Part shown: piece by piece, positions 10,005 through 22,038 of the stretch | Layout: each line of letters begins with the position of its first letter | Numbering within the stretch: the first letter of the stretch is position 1 | NCBI GenBank assembly: GCA_015146655.1 | Contig: VKHL01000081.1 | Location: forward strand, 1-64,000 | Source: Ochromonas danica | Taxonomy: Eukaryota; Sar; Chrysophyceae; Chromulinales; Chromulinaceae | DNA length: 64,000 nt | Direction of reading: 5' to 3' | Position numbers and translations under genes: made by a program | The notes under the pieces: generated by a model | Databases searched by the model: none | The model's input: only the letters and a program-made list of their open reading frames with translations | Told to the model about the DNA's origin: nothing

Positions 10005-13000
10005 ATGCCAGATCTAGCTCTGCTGTCGGTGGAAACGGACAAAAATGGAGGTGGGCAAATAGCAAATAGCAATGGCTATCTTGTGGTAGAGAGAAGTAAT
10101 CAAGAAAATATCAGAAATCAAGTAATGAGTTCGGCTAGTTCACATAGAACGAGGCGAGAAGCTCGTCAGAGACTACTCTCCATACAGAATCTGCTCCGCA
10201 CGGAGGATCTCTCAGTGAGGGACCAAGACGCACTGAAGAAGGAGATGAAAAGTCTTCGTGAGACCATCAATGCTGACCTCACAGATATCGATCGAGATGA
10301 GATTGCCAAGCGAAGGAAGTTTGTGGAAGGCAATCCTGGTTTAAGAGATATCTTCCATGCGATGTGGATGATTTTCTTTCCCTACACACTCGATGGAGTG
10401 CTTACCAAAGAAGGATATAAGAAATTCCACCAAGCTATGGATATTGCTTTAGTAGGTAGAAACAGCTTTGAGGACCTGTTATTAGACCTGGAAAGTGACT
10501 GGGAGGTGGACTGTCGACTCTTTGGCCAGCTGGACAAACACAACTTCTTCGACTTCCTCTTTGAGACCATCGGTACGGACAAACTGACTGATAGAGATGC
10601 AAGTCTTCTCTATGTATAGTGCTAACAGACTTCTGATGTTATTCGTAGAGACTTATGCTGGTACAGTCAATCCCAGCTTCTACACTGCCTTCGCATGGGC
10701 CCTGCTTGATGGCATTGCAGACACTTCACTCAATCCTCCCAAGCTGCGTCCACTAAGAGAGATTTCCTGCATTACTGAAACCAAGGACGAAGCGGTAAGG
10801 AAATGCATATTCCATTATTTCCAACTGGTCTCTCATGCTTATCTCTTATTCCACAGAAAGTGGTGGCTACCTACCTGCGAGACAAGAAGCTGCGCTCCAA
10901 GGTCGTTCTCACTGCAGCTTCACTCTCCCGAGTGCCTGAGGTACAACTAAGACTTCAAGGGCGACGTCGTGCACACGCTATGGGTGATGCACAACAGAAG
11001 ATGGTGGAAGCGATTACGATCGGAGTTCCGCTTGCCAAGGCCAACGACAATGACAACGATGAGAACTCTCTGGTATCTGAAGGAAGTGGACCAGGTAGCT
11101 CTAAAGGTGACCCACTCTGCTTATCTCTTGATGTGGACGATAAGGCACTGGACAATGAAGAACATGTTGATGCCCAGCCATCGTACTTCCAAGTGCTTTC
11201 CAGTAATCCAGTGAACCCCCCTCCAGCAAAACCACCCTCAGCAAAGAATAGACCCACCACTTTCTTAAGTACCTCTGGTCCTAGTGGAATCGATCGACCC
11301 ATTGTTTATGAAAGCCCCTTTCTGAGTATGCCTATCTCAGAAGTCAGAGAGAGAAAACCGAATAGTCCATCCAAGTTTGCCCGCTTTATGATGAATCGCG
11401 GAATCACAGATGAGGATGATGAAAGCACGCTGAATGAGAAGCGAGATCAAGTGCATGGTTTTGGTAGCTCCTCTTCCACTACCAAAGGTCTCAACAAAGC
11501 TGCCATGGTGCCTAATATGGGGAATTCTGATGGTGAGCCTGGTGCCAATGAATTTGCCACCGCTCATGGTATTTTCCTTAGTGGGAAGGGTATGATTCCT
11601 TCTGGTGGTGTAGAGAATGGAGGGAAGCTGAAGAAGGGAGAGAGGGTTGGGGAACATCATCACCCAATTTGGGATAACACACCACTTACAGTGGAAGAAG
11701 ACGATTTCGTACTAGCCTTCTTCGAAAAGTACCAGCAAACAGATAAGAAAAAGAAAAAGAAGAGCAAGTCCAAGCCATCATCATCATCATCATCATCTAA
11801 GAGTGGCCATGTAGATGCTTCATTCTTGTCAGTGGCAAACAACATGCCATACTATCTTGTTGGGCAGAAAGCTGGCAATAAGACTTTATCCCCTATCAAT
11901 GGGAAGAGCATTTCGAAGAAAAACAGTTCTATCGTCGAAGAACCCACCATTTCTCTAGGTCGTCTGAGTGAACTGACTAGATCTGACTATGAGTTTGTGA
12001 TGGCTGAAGTACAACGAAGATCGCAAGAGAAAGAAAAGACGAAGCGGGGAGGTTATAGTCAACGAACAACTACCAAGAGCGAGAGTCAGGAGTTGTTTGC
12101 AGCAGGGGATGATACTTCTTTAGGACCTATCTTTGGAGGTGGAGATAGCGTGTCAGATACCACCAGTAATGATGTCCCCACAGCAACGGGTGTCGTAACA
12201 TCTCAGGAGCCCTTTTTCATGATTGAGAGCAAGGAAGCACCAGGATTCCATGACCCTTTTAGTCTGAACAACATCAAAGCTTTCCAGCATACACTTCAAA
12301 GACAACAAATAGCGAAAGAGCATCTTCAAATGATCTCTGAGATGGAAGCAGACAGCACATTCCAACTAACCCAGACACTCTCTTCCATTCGCCTCTCGCC
12401 TAGTAATGCTCGGAGCCGGGAGAAGGAAGGTCGGTTTGAATCTCTACTGCCTGATATCAAAGCTTCTTCGTCGCGGGTTGATTTGCCTCCCCTTCATCCT
12501 CTTTCTACGTCTCTTGCTTCCAAGAGTAATGGAGAAGGCCATTTGGCTGGAAAGAGTATGATTGAGAAGGAGGAAGAGGAAGAAGAAGAAGGACAGGAAA
12601 CTCTGCAGAAGTTTTCTGATGATATCAGCACTAAAACTATGGAAAACTCAGTCGACAATCGACCTCCACCTATTATGACTGAGAATATAATGGAATGGAG
12701 TCGAAGCTACTCGAGAAGTCCACTGAGGTTTGGCATTTCCCCATATCCTTCCCTCTCTCTGACGATTCATCCTGTTGCAAGATCACCTCCTACACAAAAG
12801 CTTGTAAATAAGACTACCAAGTCTTTTGCGACTAAGCAGATCAGTCGGTTGGCGGAAAAGAAGCCAGCAGCAGAACAGGTGCCGGAGGAATGGGGAGGGC
12901 ATTTCTCTGCGCCTTCTATTCTCATGAGCTCCGTTCCCAGCGCATCTCATTTCTCCAAGTCTTCCATCAACGCCAAATCTCTACTTCTTCCCTCCAATGC

Positions 13001-13322
13001 CCCTGTTGCTCATCCGTGTCATGAGAGTTTCTTACATGTGACTGGTTCCCTCAGCTCGACAGAGTTTCGTGCTCAACAAGAGTTGGCAAAGACAGGCTGC
13101 TTGGCAGGATGCAACACAGCACCTTGGAATCGCAAGCCAGCCATAGATTGCTTTATTGGCAATCGCAGAGACATGATGATGGCCTGGAAGGACAAAGTGG
13201 ATGTCTTGCGTGCGCCACCAATCTATCCAGTCAATCGCATGCTGACTGCTGCACGAGAACAAAGAACAACTAAGAAGAACTTCTTAGCCTTTGTCAATAA
13301 TGGGAATATGCCTAAGTCATAG
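10005..13322 (+). CDS. Large unrecognised protein, three exons
   Basis: Proposed exons are 10005-10602, 10649-10794 and 10857-13322, giving about 1069 residues. The first donor is weak (GTCTTC) but keeps the frame; using GTATAG at 10614 with a later acceptor is an alternative. Residues 40-110 are charged and helical. They are followed by a conserved-looking globular part (IFHAMWMIFFPYTLDGVLTK to about residue 250) that has an EF-hand-like outline but no canonical loop. The rest is low complexity: a poly-K/S tract near 11745-11800, an E-rich run near 12570, and many Ser/Pro stretches. The C-terminus (PPIYPVNRMLTAAREQRTTK) looks conserved. A flagellar or cytoskeletal role would suit the neighbouring CFAP299, but that is only context. 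It is divergent from the Sac1 fragment. Confidence 0.6.
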
Positions 13323-13377
13323 TCCTAACTGTATAGTGTATATAGCTAGATAGTGTCTGTTTATAACACCATCCTGA

Positions 13378-13387
13378 TTCCATGGAA
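13378..13387. promoter_or_regulatory. TTCCATGGAA palindrome upstream of CFAP299
   Basis: Perfect 10-bp palindrome, 133 bp before the CFAP299 start codon, in the 197-bp gap after the preceding gene. It is one of six intergenic copies of the same palindrome in this window. Confidence 0.5.
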
Positions 13388-13519
13388 GTTCTTACCGTCT
13401 ACAGTGGAATTTGATGGAATGAGAAACGTCTCTTTTCTTGTCAACGGGTTAAATAGGTTGTTGCGTAAAGTAGACAGACCTACTTCACCAAATCAACGAT
13501 AGGGAAGATATAAAGGATT

Positions 13520-14493
13520 ATGTCAAGATCTGATCGAGCTGATGATGCAGCTGGCATTGATATCGCGGAGAAGTTCGAGACCTATGAGGACTATCTGGAC
13601 TCCCAACTCACAGGCCATGACATGAACTATCTCGAAGACGAGGAAATGGCCAGACAGCTGGTTGAGTTGGGATATCGTGGATTAGGTGACACCATCCGAC
13701 GTGAGGTGAGTCTCTTGTGTCTCTCTCCTGCTTGGTCACCGTTCTGTTATGACATTGCTGCCACGCTGTTCTCAGGATTTTGAAGCACGGAAGAAGATGC
13801 TATTAGAGCGATCCACTCAGAAGCACATTGTCCCTCGCAAACTTGCCAGTCTGGACAAAGACCTTACAGGCTCTGTCTTCCTTCAGGTGAGAGTGTTGGC
13901 TGTGGTGTTATCCCGTAGACTGCCCAGGCTGTACCGGTCTATGGTGATGGTTTTGTCGATGGTTCATGCTTCTGCTAATGCTGATATTGGTGTGAATGAC
14001 ACTATACAGGCCTTGGCTGAGAGAGAAGAGTTATTGAGAAGTGGAAAGCTTACCACCATTCTCTTTATTCGAGACTATAATAACAAGGTAAGACTATACC
14101 ACACTACACTATACCACACACTTCTTCAGAATGACAGTGTCTTGTGCTATGATATAGGGACATGAGATTTCTGGCTATATTGATCTTGCCTATCGTATGA
14201 GGACGGAAGACTTCGTGCCTATCTTTGAGAAGAGAAAGCGTCTTCTTCCCAAACCTTCTGATCTAAGCTACTACAACTGGGAGACTCAGTTATCTACTTC
14301 AAACTCCACTCCTCTTTACCAAGTCATAGCTGATAGCACTCAAGGTTTACTATTTAAGAACAAGAGAGATCGCAAGATTGTGAATGTCAACCCAGAGAGT
14401 GATCCAGGAGACAATACCACACGTATTGAATTACACACCAAGGAGTATGTGCAGATTGTGCTTTATGATCATTCTACTAGAAGAAGGCTATAG
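13520..14493 (+). CDS. CFAP299: Cilia- and flagella-associated protein 299
   Basis: Four exons (13520-13705, 13776-13886, 14010-14087, 14158-14493) with clean GT-AG sites give 236 residues, close to the human protein (about 233). Nearly every block of the family is visible: YEDYLDSQLTG, YLEDEEMARQLVELGYRG, the DFEARK that starts exon 2, LAEREELLRSGKLTTILFIR, ISGYIDLAYRMRTEDF, RLLPKPSDLSYYNWE, YQVIADSTQGLLFKNKRDRK and DPGDNTTRIEL. The protein is found in ciliated organisms; its exact role is not settled and a part in flagellar assembly is inferred from phylogenetic distribution. Its presence argues that this organism builds a motile cilium at some stage. Confidence 0.93.
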
Positions 14494-14826
14494 TTCTAAA
14501 ACCTTCCATGCTATGCATAATAAATTGGAATTGTCTGTGTAAATATCAAGTAATGAGTAACGTTGTACTACGCAGACTTGGCATTACATCCAACATTCAT
14601 TAGAAGGAAGTGTTCCCACGCATAACAGTAATAGTTCGTCTTCACAGCAGCAGCAGCAGCAGCAGAGCGTGTGTTGGACACAGGAAGAAAGAAAGAAAAT
14701 ACCCAGAGAAAGATATCGTTCTATACACTGTGTGTTCACAAACCATAGCTTAGAGCACATGACTGAACTTCCTTATTAAGACCACCTTCCTCATTCTTCT
14801 CTTTTCTATTGAATAGATTTCCTATT
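14494..14826. other. Intergenic gap containing a CAG microsatellite
   Basis: The 333 bp between CFAP299 and the receptor gene hold (CAG)7 at 14645-14665 and a GAAA-rich patch at about 14685-14710. Nothing else was recognised; the receptor promoter must lie here. Confidence 0.6.
14645..14665 (+). repeat. (CAG)7 microsatellite
   Basis: Seven uninterrupted CAG units in the non-coding gap before the receptor gene. Confidence 0.9.
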
Positions 14827-16322
14827 ATGGTGCTTTATGCTGGGAATAGTGTTATTTCTGGTTCTGTGGCCTTAGGATGTGCTTTGCTGTCTATCCTTAG
14901 CTGCTCTACCATAATCTATTCTATCTCTAAATATCTCAAAAGGAAGAAGTCTTATCATTTAGAGCTAGTGGGCAGGTTACTATTATGTGATGTAGGTATT
15001 GCGACAACACTCATCATCTTCTATATTGTCGAGCGTGTCATGCCTAGTCATGCAATGAATGATTTCTGTAATTGCTTTCTACCAATGACTATCTTCTTCT
15101 TCCTATCGTCGTTTGGGTGGACGATTATGCTGGCATTACGATTTTACAGCTCACATAATAGCAAGGACGCTAAGAATGCTGTACAGCAGCCACCCATACC
15201 CTTTCGCTGGGTCTGGGCAACCCCGTTAGTCTTCACACTATCTATGGTGATCGTTATCTGGGCAGCAGGAGATGTGACACAGGTTCAAAATGGACAAAGT
15301 CATGTTGATCGGTCCTGTACCTTTGATCATGACAGTTGGAATGGTATCATTGTAGATTTGGTGATTTTCCAGTCTCCTATTCTCTTCACTATTGTGATCA
15401 ATCTCTATATCTATGCTTGTGGTCTTGCAGCGCTTAGCAATGCACCTCATTCTGTAGTAGCAAGGCAGATGAGGAAAGCAGGCGGCTATCTAGCTGTTCT
15501 TATTTTGGTGTGGGTGCCTAATCTTGTCTATAATCTAATCAGCATTGGTGACACCAGTTCGAAAGAATATGGCTCTCTTCTTGATCTCGCCACCTTGTTA
15601 TATTCATCACAGGTATTGATTTGCTCTTTCTGCTTGTGATTTCAAATAGACTTTATGTTTTTGTCAACTCTTCTTCTACAGGGGTTTCTAAACGTTTTGG
15701 TTTATATCCTATCCAATAATAAGATGAGAATATGGCTTCGGCGGCATTGCTTGTCCACTCTTTTTACGTGGAGAAAGAATGAAGAAGATAGAGCTAGTGC
15801 CTCCATAAGAGCTCATGGTGAGCAAGGTAGAGGTAGTGGGCAGGGTAACAACCAAGAAAACGCTCAGCTCGAAGATCAATATTCTGATGAAGAAGATGAA
15901 GCATGGCTGCAAACTTCCCAATCGTTTAGTGACCATATAATAGATATAGAAACTCTCAATAACATGACAGCAAAATTGTCGAGCAAGGATGGCGTGGAAG
16001 TGACCAATCCGCTGCGCAAGCCACCCGCGCCTTTACAATCACCAACTCGTAGTATTCTCATTGCGAGATCTGACACAATGAGGTCATCAGCACATCGCAC
16101 CGTGGCATCAAGCCAGGAGTTGGATCATGAGCGGTTTGTTCGGTTTGGAGAGTAAGTATTTGTTCTGTGACATGCGCTCGCCTGCCCTCTTAACCTCTCA
16201 TTTCTGTTTACAGAACCATAACTCATACGATTTCAATAACCGCTAGCACCCCAAGGACGTCAGCATTCACCGTGTCAGAAGAACAAATTGATGAGGGAAA
16301 TGAACTGGACGGTGAGCTGTGA
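14827..16322 (+). CDS. Seven-transmembrane receptor of the cAMP-receptor-like (class E-like) family
   Basis: Exons 14827-15613, 15682-16151 and 16214-16322 give about 454 residues. The open frame reaches back to a TTG at 14809, but the first ATG is 14827. Seven hydrophobic segments lie in the first 300 residues. TM3 contains FGWTIMLALRFYSS, TM6 VLILVWVPNLVYNLI, and TM7, split by intron 1, reads GFLNVLVYILSN. This GFLN(S/A)xVY pattern is characteristic of Dictyostelium-type cAR/GCR1-like receptors. The long Ser/Thr/acidic cytoplasmic tail would suit phosphorylation. The ligand cannot be inferred; cAMP is only the ligand of the best-known members. Confidence 0.75.
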
Positions 16323-16649
16323 GTCGTCTAATAGAGAGGTGTACATTTATTCTTATGTGCACGATAGTCTAGTAACTGCGCTATATTTAGCAATATAGTC
16401 ATATCGGAAACAATATGGTATAGTGGTGTATATTTCGAAAGAAATAGACCTTCCGTGTAGTGTTGTTAATAGTTGAAGTGCAGCCTTTGGTTGTAGCGTA
16501 TTCCGTAATTGTAAATTGAACTCTGCCGTTTGATTGTGGCTGCAGTAGTAGCAATGAGATTTCTCGAGTTGAGCTCAAGTTACTGTTAACTGAACAGTTC
16601 ATGTTAAGGTTATATAATTAGGGGCTACTCGCAAAGCAACTGACGCAAT
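16323..16649. other. Intergenic gap, nothing recognised
   Basis: AT-rich 327 bp between the convergent receptor gene and the small minus-strand membrane protein. The short minus frame here has no domain or splice support. Confidence 0.5.
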
Positions 16650-16913
16650 CTACATATTAATAATTATGTTAAATGCTTTGATAGAATTTAAAACCACAAT
16701 TCCACCTGAAAGAAGCATAACTGTTCCATTAAGTATTTTGTAAGATGTTAGATCTGCTTTGTCCTGCGGCTTCTTATCTATTCCAAGCAACAATGCCTGG
16801 GATGAGATTGAAAATAAGCATATTGCGCCGAACAAACCTGCTGAACAAATAATAGAATCGGAAACGAGCGTGTTCCTATTACCTTCTTTTGGGGTGCTCA
16901 TATTTGAACTCAT
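16650..16913 (-). CDS. Small two-helix membrane protein, unrecognised
   Basis: An 87-residue frame starting at a true ATG (16913). Two hydrophobic segments are clear: about residues 23-45 (SIICSAGLFGAICLFSISSQ) and 62-82 (ILNGTVMLLSGGIVVLNSIK), joined by a short polar loop. The N-terminus is polar. It would sit as a hairpin in a membrane. It is divergent from the FAIM-like gene, and the shared 273-bp gap holds a TTCCATGGAA palindrome 37 bp from this start, which supports it being a gene. No family was recognised. Confidence 0.55.
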   Translation of the reverse strand: MSSNMSTPKEGNRNTLVSDSIICSAGLFGAICLFSISSQALLLGIDKKPQDKADLTSYKILNGTVMLLSGGIVVLNSIKAFNIIINM

Positions 16914-16949
16914 TCACCAGTGTGTTGGGGGTGTTGGGGTGCTGGGAAA

Positions 16950-16959
16950 TTCCATGGAA
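16950..16959. promoter_or_regulatory. TTCCATGGAA palindrome in a divergent promoter
   Basis: Perfect palindrome between the small membrane protein (start 16913, minus) and the FAIM-like gene (start 17187, plus). Confidence 0.5.
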
Positions 16960-17186
16960 TACCACCCCTTGCTTGCTCTGCTGGATTGGAAGTGACGAGT
17001 TTAACTTAAAAAGAATATGCGCTCCCTTCCTGCCTCAGCACAGCACAGCACAGCATGGCGGCAGTCCTTGCAGAAGTGCTCCAAGTTGGGTTAGCCTAAT
17101 AGACTAGTTACAACTAATCAATCTTTTCACAGAACAAGAAAGAACGATCGAAGAACTTGACTCCTTTAATCGATTGAGATTGTATT

Positions 17187-19087
17187 ATGTCTAGTTATAA
17201 TAATCCTGGTCGTAGAGCATCGGCAGGATTTGGTGATCGAAAAGATATTGGCGATCCGTATGCCATTTATACAGAAATCGTTAACGTCGGAAAGAATGTT
17301 GCCAGTAAGAATTAGGACCTTATTTTCTGCCAGTTATATTAATTGACTATAATTTACTAATTTTGATTTGTTCTGTTTGTCTAGGCAGTAAGAAACGAGT
17401 GAAATGGCTGTTCGGCTTCTCAGAATCTAGTGAAGAACATGAAGTCATCCTAACGCATTCCCTCACCTCTGGAAAGAAGGTTAAACAGCTCTTTTGTGAA
17501 ATATTCTTGCTGTGTGGTGTTGGGTGATCGAGTTTTGGTTTTTGCTTGTAGATTATCACAGAGAATGGTATTGAAGTGGTCAACTCATCGAACGTGATGG
17601 CCATGGAGTTCAGCCATGGATGGAGTTCTCCCGCTACACATCGTCTTTATCGAATTGAGATTGAGATGTCGTTAGGAACGGATCCTAGCTATATTTTCTC
17701 TGTCGATGGTCTCCAGTTCACGCAAATGCCCGATCGTACGATTGTTCGTGCTCGCTCTGCCAAGAAAACGGAGAACACGGGTCGATACTCTGCATCTGAC
17801 CTCCAATCCACCACTACAACTGCTGGGGCAGCTGTTAAGCGTGCCTCAGTCGGTGGTAATTCTTCTCATAACCAAAGTAATCATCGTATTCAGGCGGAAA
17901 CGCCGAGAGCGCAATTCCAATCCCCGAATGGAAAAGATAGTAACACATTCGATCCTTTCGCTCCTACTCCTGACGCTGCGCCGTTTGATCCATTTAGCAA
18001 CTCTTCGTCTTCTTCCTCTTCTGTACCTCGATTGCCTCAACCAGCTCCTGTAGCCAAGCGCACTTTACCCAACAAAGACTCTGAACGGAATGTTTCCACC
18101 GCCTCCATTGACTTGTCGGCTGCCCCTACGCCTAGAGGAGCTAATGCTAGCGGATTTGATTTGTTTGCCGAGCCTTCTGATCCGTTTGCAGCAGCCCCAG
18201 CGCCTGTTGCGCGAGCTTCGCCTGCTTTTGACGCCTTCGGATCCAGTGCTCCTGCTTCTAAACCTTCCTTATTGCCTCCCAAGCAACCGCCAGCTCCCAA
18301 GTTGTCTGCTGCAAACCTCTTTGATGCATTCGAAGAGTCACCTTCGACTCCCGCTTCTGTGGTGACTCCTCAAGTTTCCTCGAATAATCGCCGAGCATCT
18401 GCGGTGGAAATCTCAATGGATTTTGCGGGTCTCACTTTTGCTCCTGGAGTTGCTGAGCCTACAGTTTCCTCCAAGAGCACTGCTTCTGTTTCTCAGCCTC
18501 TGGATAATCTTTCTGCTCCTGCTGTTCCTGTGGCCGATGTTGAACAGAAGCCTGTCGATCCATGGGCCAATTCTCTTGTTGACTTGGATCTCACTGGTCG
18601 AACGCAACCTGCAAAGCGTACTGGTAGTGCTGCTGGTGGACCTTCTCTGGATAGTATGCTGGGATTTAATAATAGTCAGCCGAGTCGTCGAGCGAGCGTG
18701 AATAATGGAGCTCAGTTGACTCCTGCTGACATTCTCAACTCTATTAATGATCCTTTTGGAGCTCCTCCTGTTTTGACTGCTACTTCAGGCGTGCCGACCC
18801 CTGCGTCTGCTCCTTATGGATATGGTTCGCAGCAGGCCATGAAGCCAACACTTTCCGCCCCTTTGGCTATTTCTGCTTTAGGCAACAACATGCCTACACC
18901 TTACGGAGTTCCTACGATGGGAATGCCAATGCCACCTGTTGCTCCTCAACAACGTGGTTCTATTGGACCTATGAGCGGAATGCCAATCATGGGGGCCCGC
19001 CCTGCTCCCACTCCTGGTATGGGTTTTCCTCCTTCTAATGGACAATCTGGCAAAAGTTCTTTGGATATGCTGGACTGGAAATCTTGA
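17187..19087 (+). CDS. FAIM-like beta-sandwich domain fused to a DPF-rich disordered tail
   Basis: Exons 17187-17304, 17385-17479 and 17552-19087 give about 582 residues. Residues about 40-135 (KWLFGFSESSEEHEVILTHS, SGKKIITENGIEVVN, MEFSHGWSSPATHRLYRIEI, YIFSVDGLQFTQMP) follow the outline of a FAIM1-type fold: a beta domain on substrate such as LxHxxxSGKKxIxxxG and xIxIxGxxF. The remaining 440 residues are Pro/Ser/Ala-rich with repeated endocytic-type motifs: DPFAPTP, FDPF, SDPFAAAP, NDPFGAPP, and a C-terminal SLDMLDWKS. Such DPF peptides bind the AP-2 appendage in known endocytic adaptors, so a trafficking role is likely by inference. Homology to FAIM is tentative and would need structure prediction. 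Confidence 0.6.
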
Positions 19088-19186
19088 GCAACCCAGCTGT
19101 TCACCGTTCGTCTTGTTTTACATCAAATAATGTTTCTTTAAAACTCCCACGAGCAAGCTAAGATGATTTTGCTGAGTAAAATTATG

Positions 19187-21520
19187 TTAGATTCCTCCGT
19201 AGAGTTGCTTTACCACTAAAGTAACTTTCTTCGCATTGACTCGTAATCCTATAATACCGGAGCGTTCAATGTCATGCAAACAACTTGCAAATCTCATTTT
19301 CATCATCATTTCTGGTTTGAGACTAGATTCTGATTGCGGATTCTCTTTCATGCGCTTCCTCGCAGGTTCCACAGTAGCTTGAACTTGTTCTTCAAACAAG
19401 GGCAACCACTTCGTTGCCACCTCCATACTGCGGGCTGATTTTATCGGCTCATACAAAGCACAAACATCTGGTTGAAAATCTTTCACTCTCTTTCCACACA
19501 GTGGCTTGGGCTGGCGGAGACCTTCCATAAATCGCGAGCGGATGCAGCCATTAAAGTGACCATTCAAAGCCTCTTGAGCACTTTCTTGCGCCAGACACGA
19601 TAGTCCCTCCCAACCATCAAGAGAATACAACGAAGAATATTCTTTCGAGACATTTAATACCCAATCAGCAAAATCCTCCAGAAGCTGGTCGAGAATGTAA
19701 TGAAGCTCTAAAGATATCTTCTCATCTGAGACACAAATACAATTCCTATTATCAGCCTCACCTTCTCCTTCTCTGGAAATAAGCACTTCCACACAACGAT
19801 TGAAATAAAATCCTGTATCAACTTCACTCTTTTTAGCTATTTCGAGACAGCTTAATCGTAACCAAGCATCGATATCTCCAGATCTGCTTAGAGAGGGAGA
19901 ACGTCTAACTTCATCTTTCAAGCCTTGCCAACCTCTTAATTGCCGAGACAAGCAGCGCTTTTGCTTCTCACTGAATGATAGCCATTGATCAGAGACTTTT
20001 CCACTGATAGTATCATCATTCCAAAGAACTAAAATACTCTGTATTACGAGTCGTATTTGTTCTGCAGGAAGTAGCTTGGCTTGCTTCTTCACTAAGAGAT
20101 GTAACCCTGCCCAGAATTCTGTACAAGCAGATGGTTCTAACAATGCTACCGTTCAACAAATTCATTTGTTACATGGGAAACTATGAGGAAGACTAATGGT
20201 AGAGCATACCTGGCCACAAGTAACAAAGATGGAATCTGCGTCTTTCAGCAACGGGAAGGATACGATCAGTCAAGCGTTGGACAGTCTCCAACATCTTTCC
20301 TGTCATCAAGCGCTGCGAGTGAAGCACTCTTCTTTGTTTCTTAGCCCACGCAACTTCACAGTCCAATTGCGATGGTGAGTCCTGAAGGAAGTCTTTCGGT
20401 ACTGCAAGAGCACTGTCTTCCAGATCTCGCGGATCAAGAATACCCAGCAACTCGGTCCATGCACGCTTCTCGAGCTCATCCTCCCCAATTCCTCTGCTTA
20501 AAAGATTCATCTAAGAATTTACAAGCAACAGACATGATGTGAAAAGATGAGATCTTTGCAAGAATAGACAACACGTACCGAACGCAACCAGTCAAACTCT
20601 TGAACCATCATAATGAGACCACGACGTTGCCGTACATGAAGTCGTATCGCCAATAAAACACGTCTTATAAAGGTGCCACAACAAGCAAGACCATCCTGAA
20701 ACTCGCTCCACAGTCTACGAAGAATAATGGCTGGGAACTGCAAGGGTAACTTTCCCTTAACAAACAAGGAGCTATACAATGCCAAGAAGACTTCATAAGC
20801 ACTTGCTAGAGGCACTCTATGAAGTCTGCTATGACCTCTCAAACTAGCATCATCGGTGGTGAGATGTTCACTGAGGTGGTCAGTGATGCAGAGGAAGGTC
20901 ACTGGCAAGGATTGCTGGCTACACATTTTGACCACAGCAGCAAAGACAGACGGGGAAAGTCGGTCAGCATATGGAAGAAAAACCAAGAGTTGACCTTGTG
21001 GTCCTACAATAGCCTGCAGTGTCTTCTCTACTTCTTCAACAGTGGTCAAAGCTGAGGAGGAAGAAGGCACAACTTGTGCCTGCAGACCATTCGGAACTTG
21101 TTGCCACAGTGCAGTTACAAGAGCGTGTAGGAAATGAGAGTGAGAAAGATTAGATGCTTCCAAAGGTAACTCCACAATTGCTTGATGACTCTTCTTGCTC
21201 ATCGTAAAGAATCGTGTTAGATGGATCATGAGCTGGGAACGATCGAAATCGGACAAATCTGTGGTAGCCTGGACAATAACAGAAGAGGGCATCTCGTCAC
21301 AACTCTTAGTAGCATCGTTTAATATGGGGGTAATGGCTTTCTCGATAAAGCCTTGAGCAATTCGTTCTAAAGTGCGACTGTAGACAACCTCCACCAAGGC
21401 TTCGTTCCAGAGATATGCACTATACCGAAGATCAAAGCTGTCATCACGAAGTTGTAAACGATGTTGTGCATGGGGGCGATACTCTATCGGATCTCCACGT
21501 CGACCTTTTAACCTTATCAT
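19187..21520 (-). CDS. ORC3: Origin recognition complex subunit 3
   Basis: Three exons on the minus strand (21520-20579, 20510-20210, 20145-19187) with good splice sites and matching phase give 733 residues, against about 711 in human ORC3. As part of ORC it would help load the MCM helicase at replication origins. The N-terminal part holds the degenerate AAA+-like region: QLLVFLPYADRLSPSVF and LPVTFLCITDHLSEHL, which resemble the ORC3 segment around its inactive ATPase core. It is followed by FIRRVLLAIRLHVRQRRGL. The C-terminus (MRFASCLHDIERSGIIGLRV followed by NAKKVTLVVKQLYGG) matches the ORC3 winged-helix ending ([22 protein letters not shown] in animals). Identity is from pattern memory across several blocks. 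It shares a divergent promoter with the basic-region protein at 22039. Confidence 0.72.
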
Positions 21521-21600
21521 ATTCCCATCTCCTCACCTTCTCACTTCACCTCGATTGTTACAACAACACCAAAACAAAACAAAAAGAGAGGGCAGGTCTC

Positions 21601-21610
21601 TTCCATGGAA
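21601..21610. promoter_or_regulatory. TTCCATGGAA palindrome upstream of ORC3
   Basis: Perfect palindrome 81 bp upstream of the ORC3 ATG and 429 bp upstream of the divergent basic-region gene. Confidence 0.5.
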
Positions 21611-21657
21611 TCCACCGTCTTGGTCGAGCTCCCTTTAAGTTGTCAGTTTCACCAGTG

Positions 21658-21785
21658 GAACCACCCACACACGCACACATACACACTCCAACCACACACA
21701 CCTGCACACACACTGACCACACATCACACCACCACACACTGCCACACAGACATTCAGAAGAACACGTGCGGCGCACACGCACAGC
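21658..21785 (+). repeat. Imperfect CA-rich microsatellite
   Basis: Runs of CACACA interrupted by CAT, CCA and TG steps, about 130 bp long, in the ORC3 promoter region. Confidence 0.8.
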
Positions 21786-22038
21786 CATCACATCATTCAG
21801 CTCCCTCTCTGTGCCAAATTCCTTCCGCTGTGCCCGTGGGACTTGGACTACGAACAACAAAGCTCTTATCGCTACACCGTACTATGAGTCAACTCTAGAC
21901 ATCGCTATTGAGTAGATTGTTAGAATACGTGTGTTGCGCTTGGGAAGTCCTATTTCCTTGTTATAAACGGTTGTGTTCTTATTTCCTTCTTAAGTTCTTC
22001 AAGTTTGATCAAGTCATCATCATTTCAAAATCGGAAAA

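Larger units (their letters stand above)
21521..22038. other. Divergent promoter region with CA-rich simple sequence
   Basis: 518 bp between the ORC3 start (minus) and the basic-region gene (plus). It contains TTCCATGGAA at 21601-21610 and an imperfect (CA/CACAC) tract at about 21658-21785. Open frames in this stretch are low-complexity translations of the CA tract and were left out. Confidence 0.65.

Noticed and set aside
21558-21915. Three open frames in the ORC3 promoter gap
   Set aside because: They translate the CA-rich repeat (HTHTH, THTCTHT) and have no domain or splice support.
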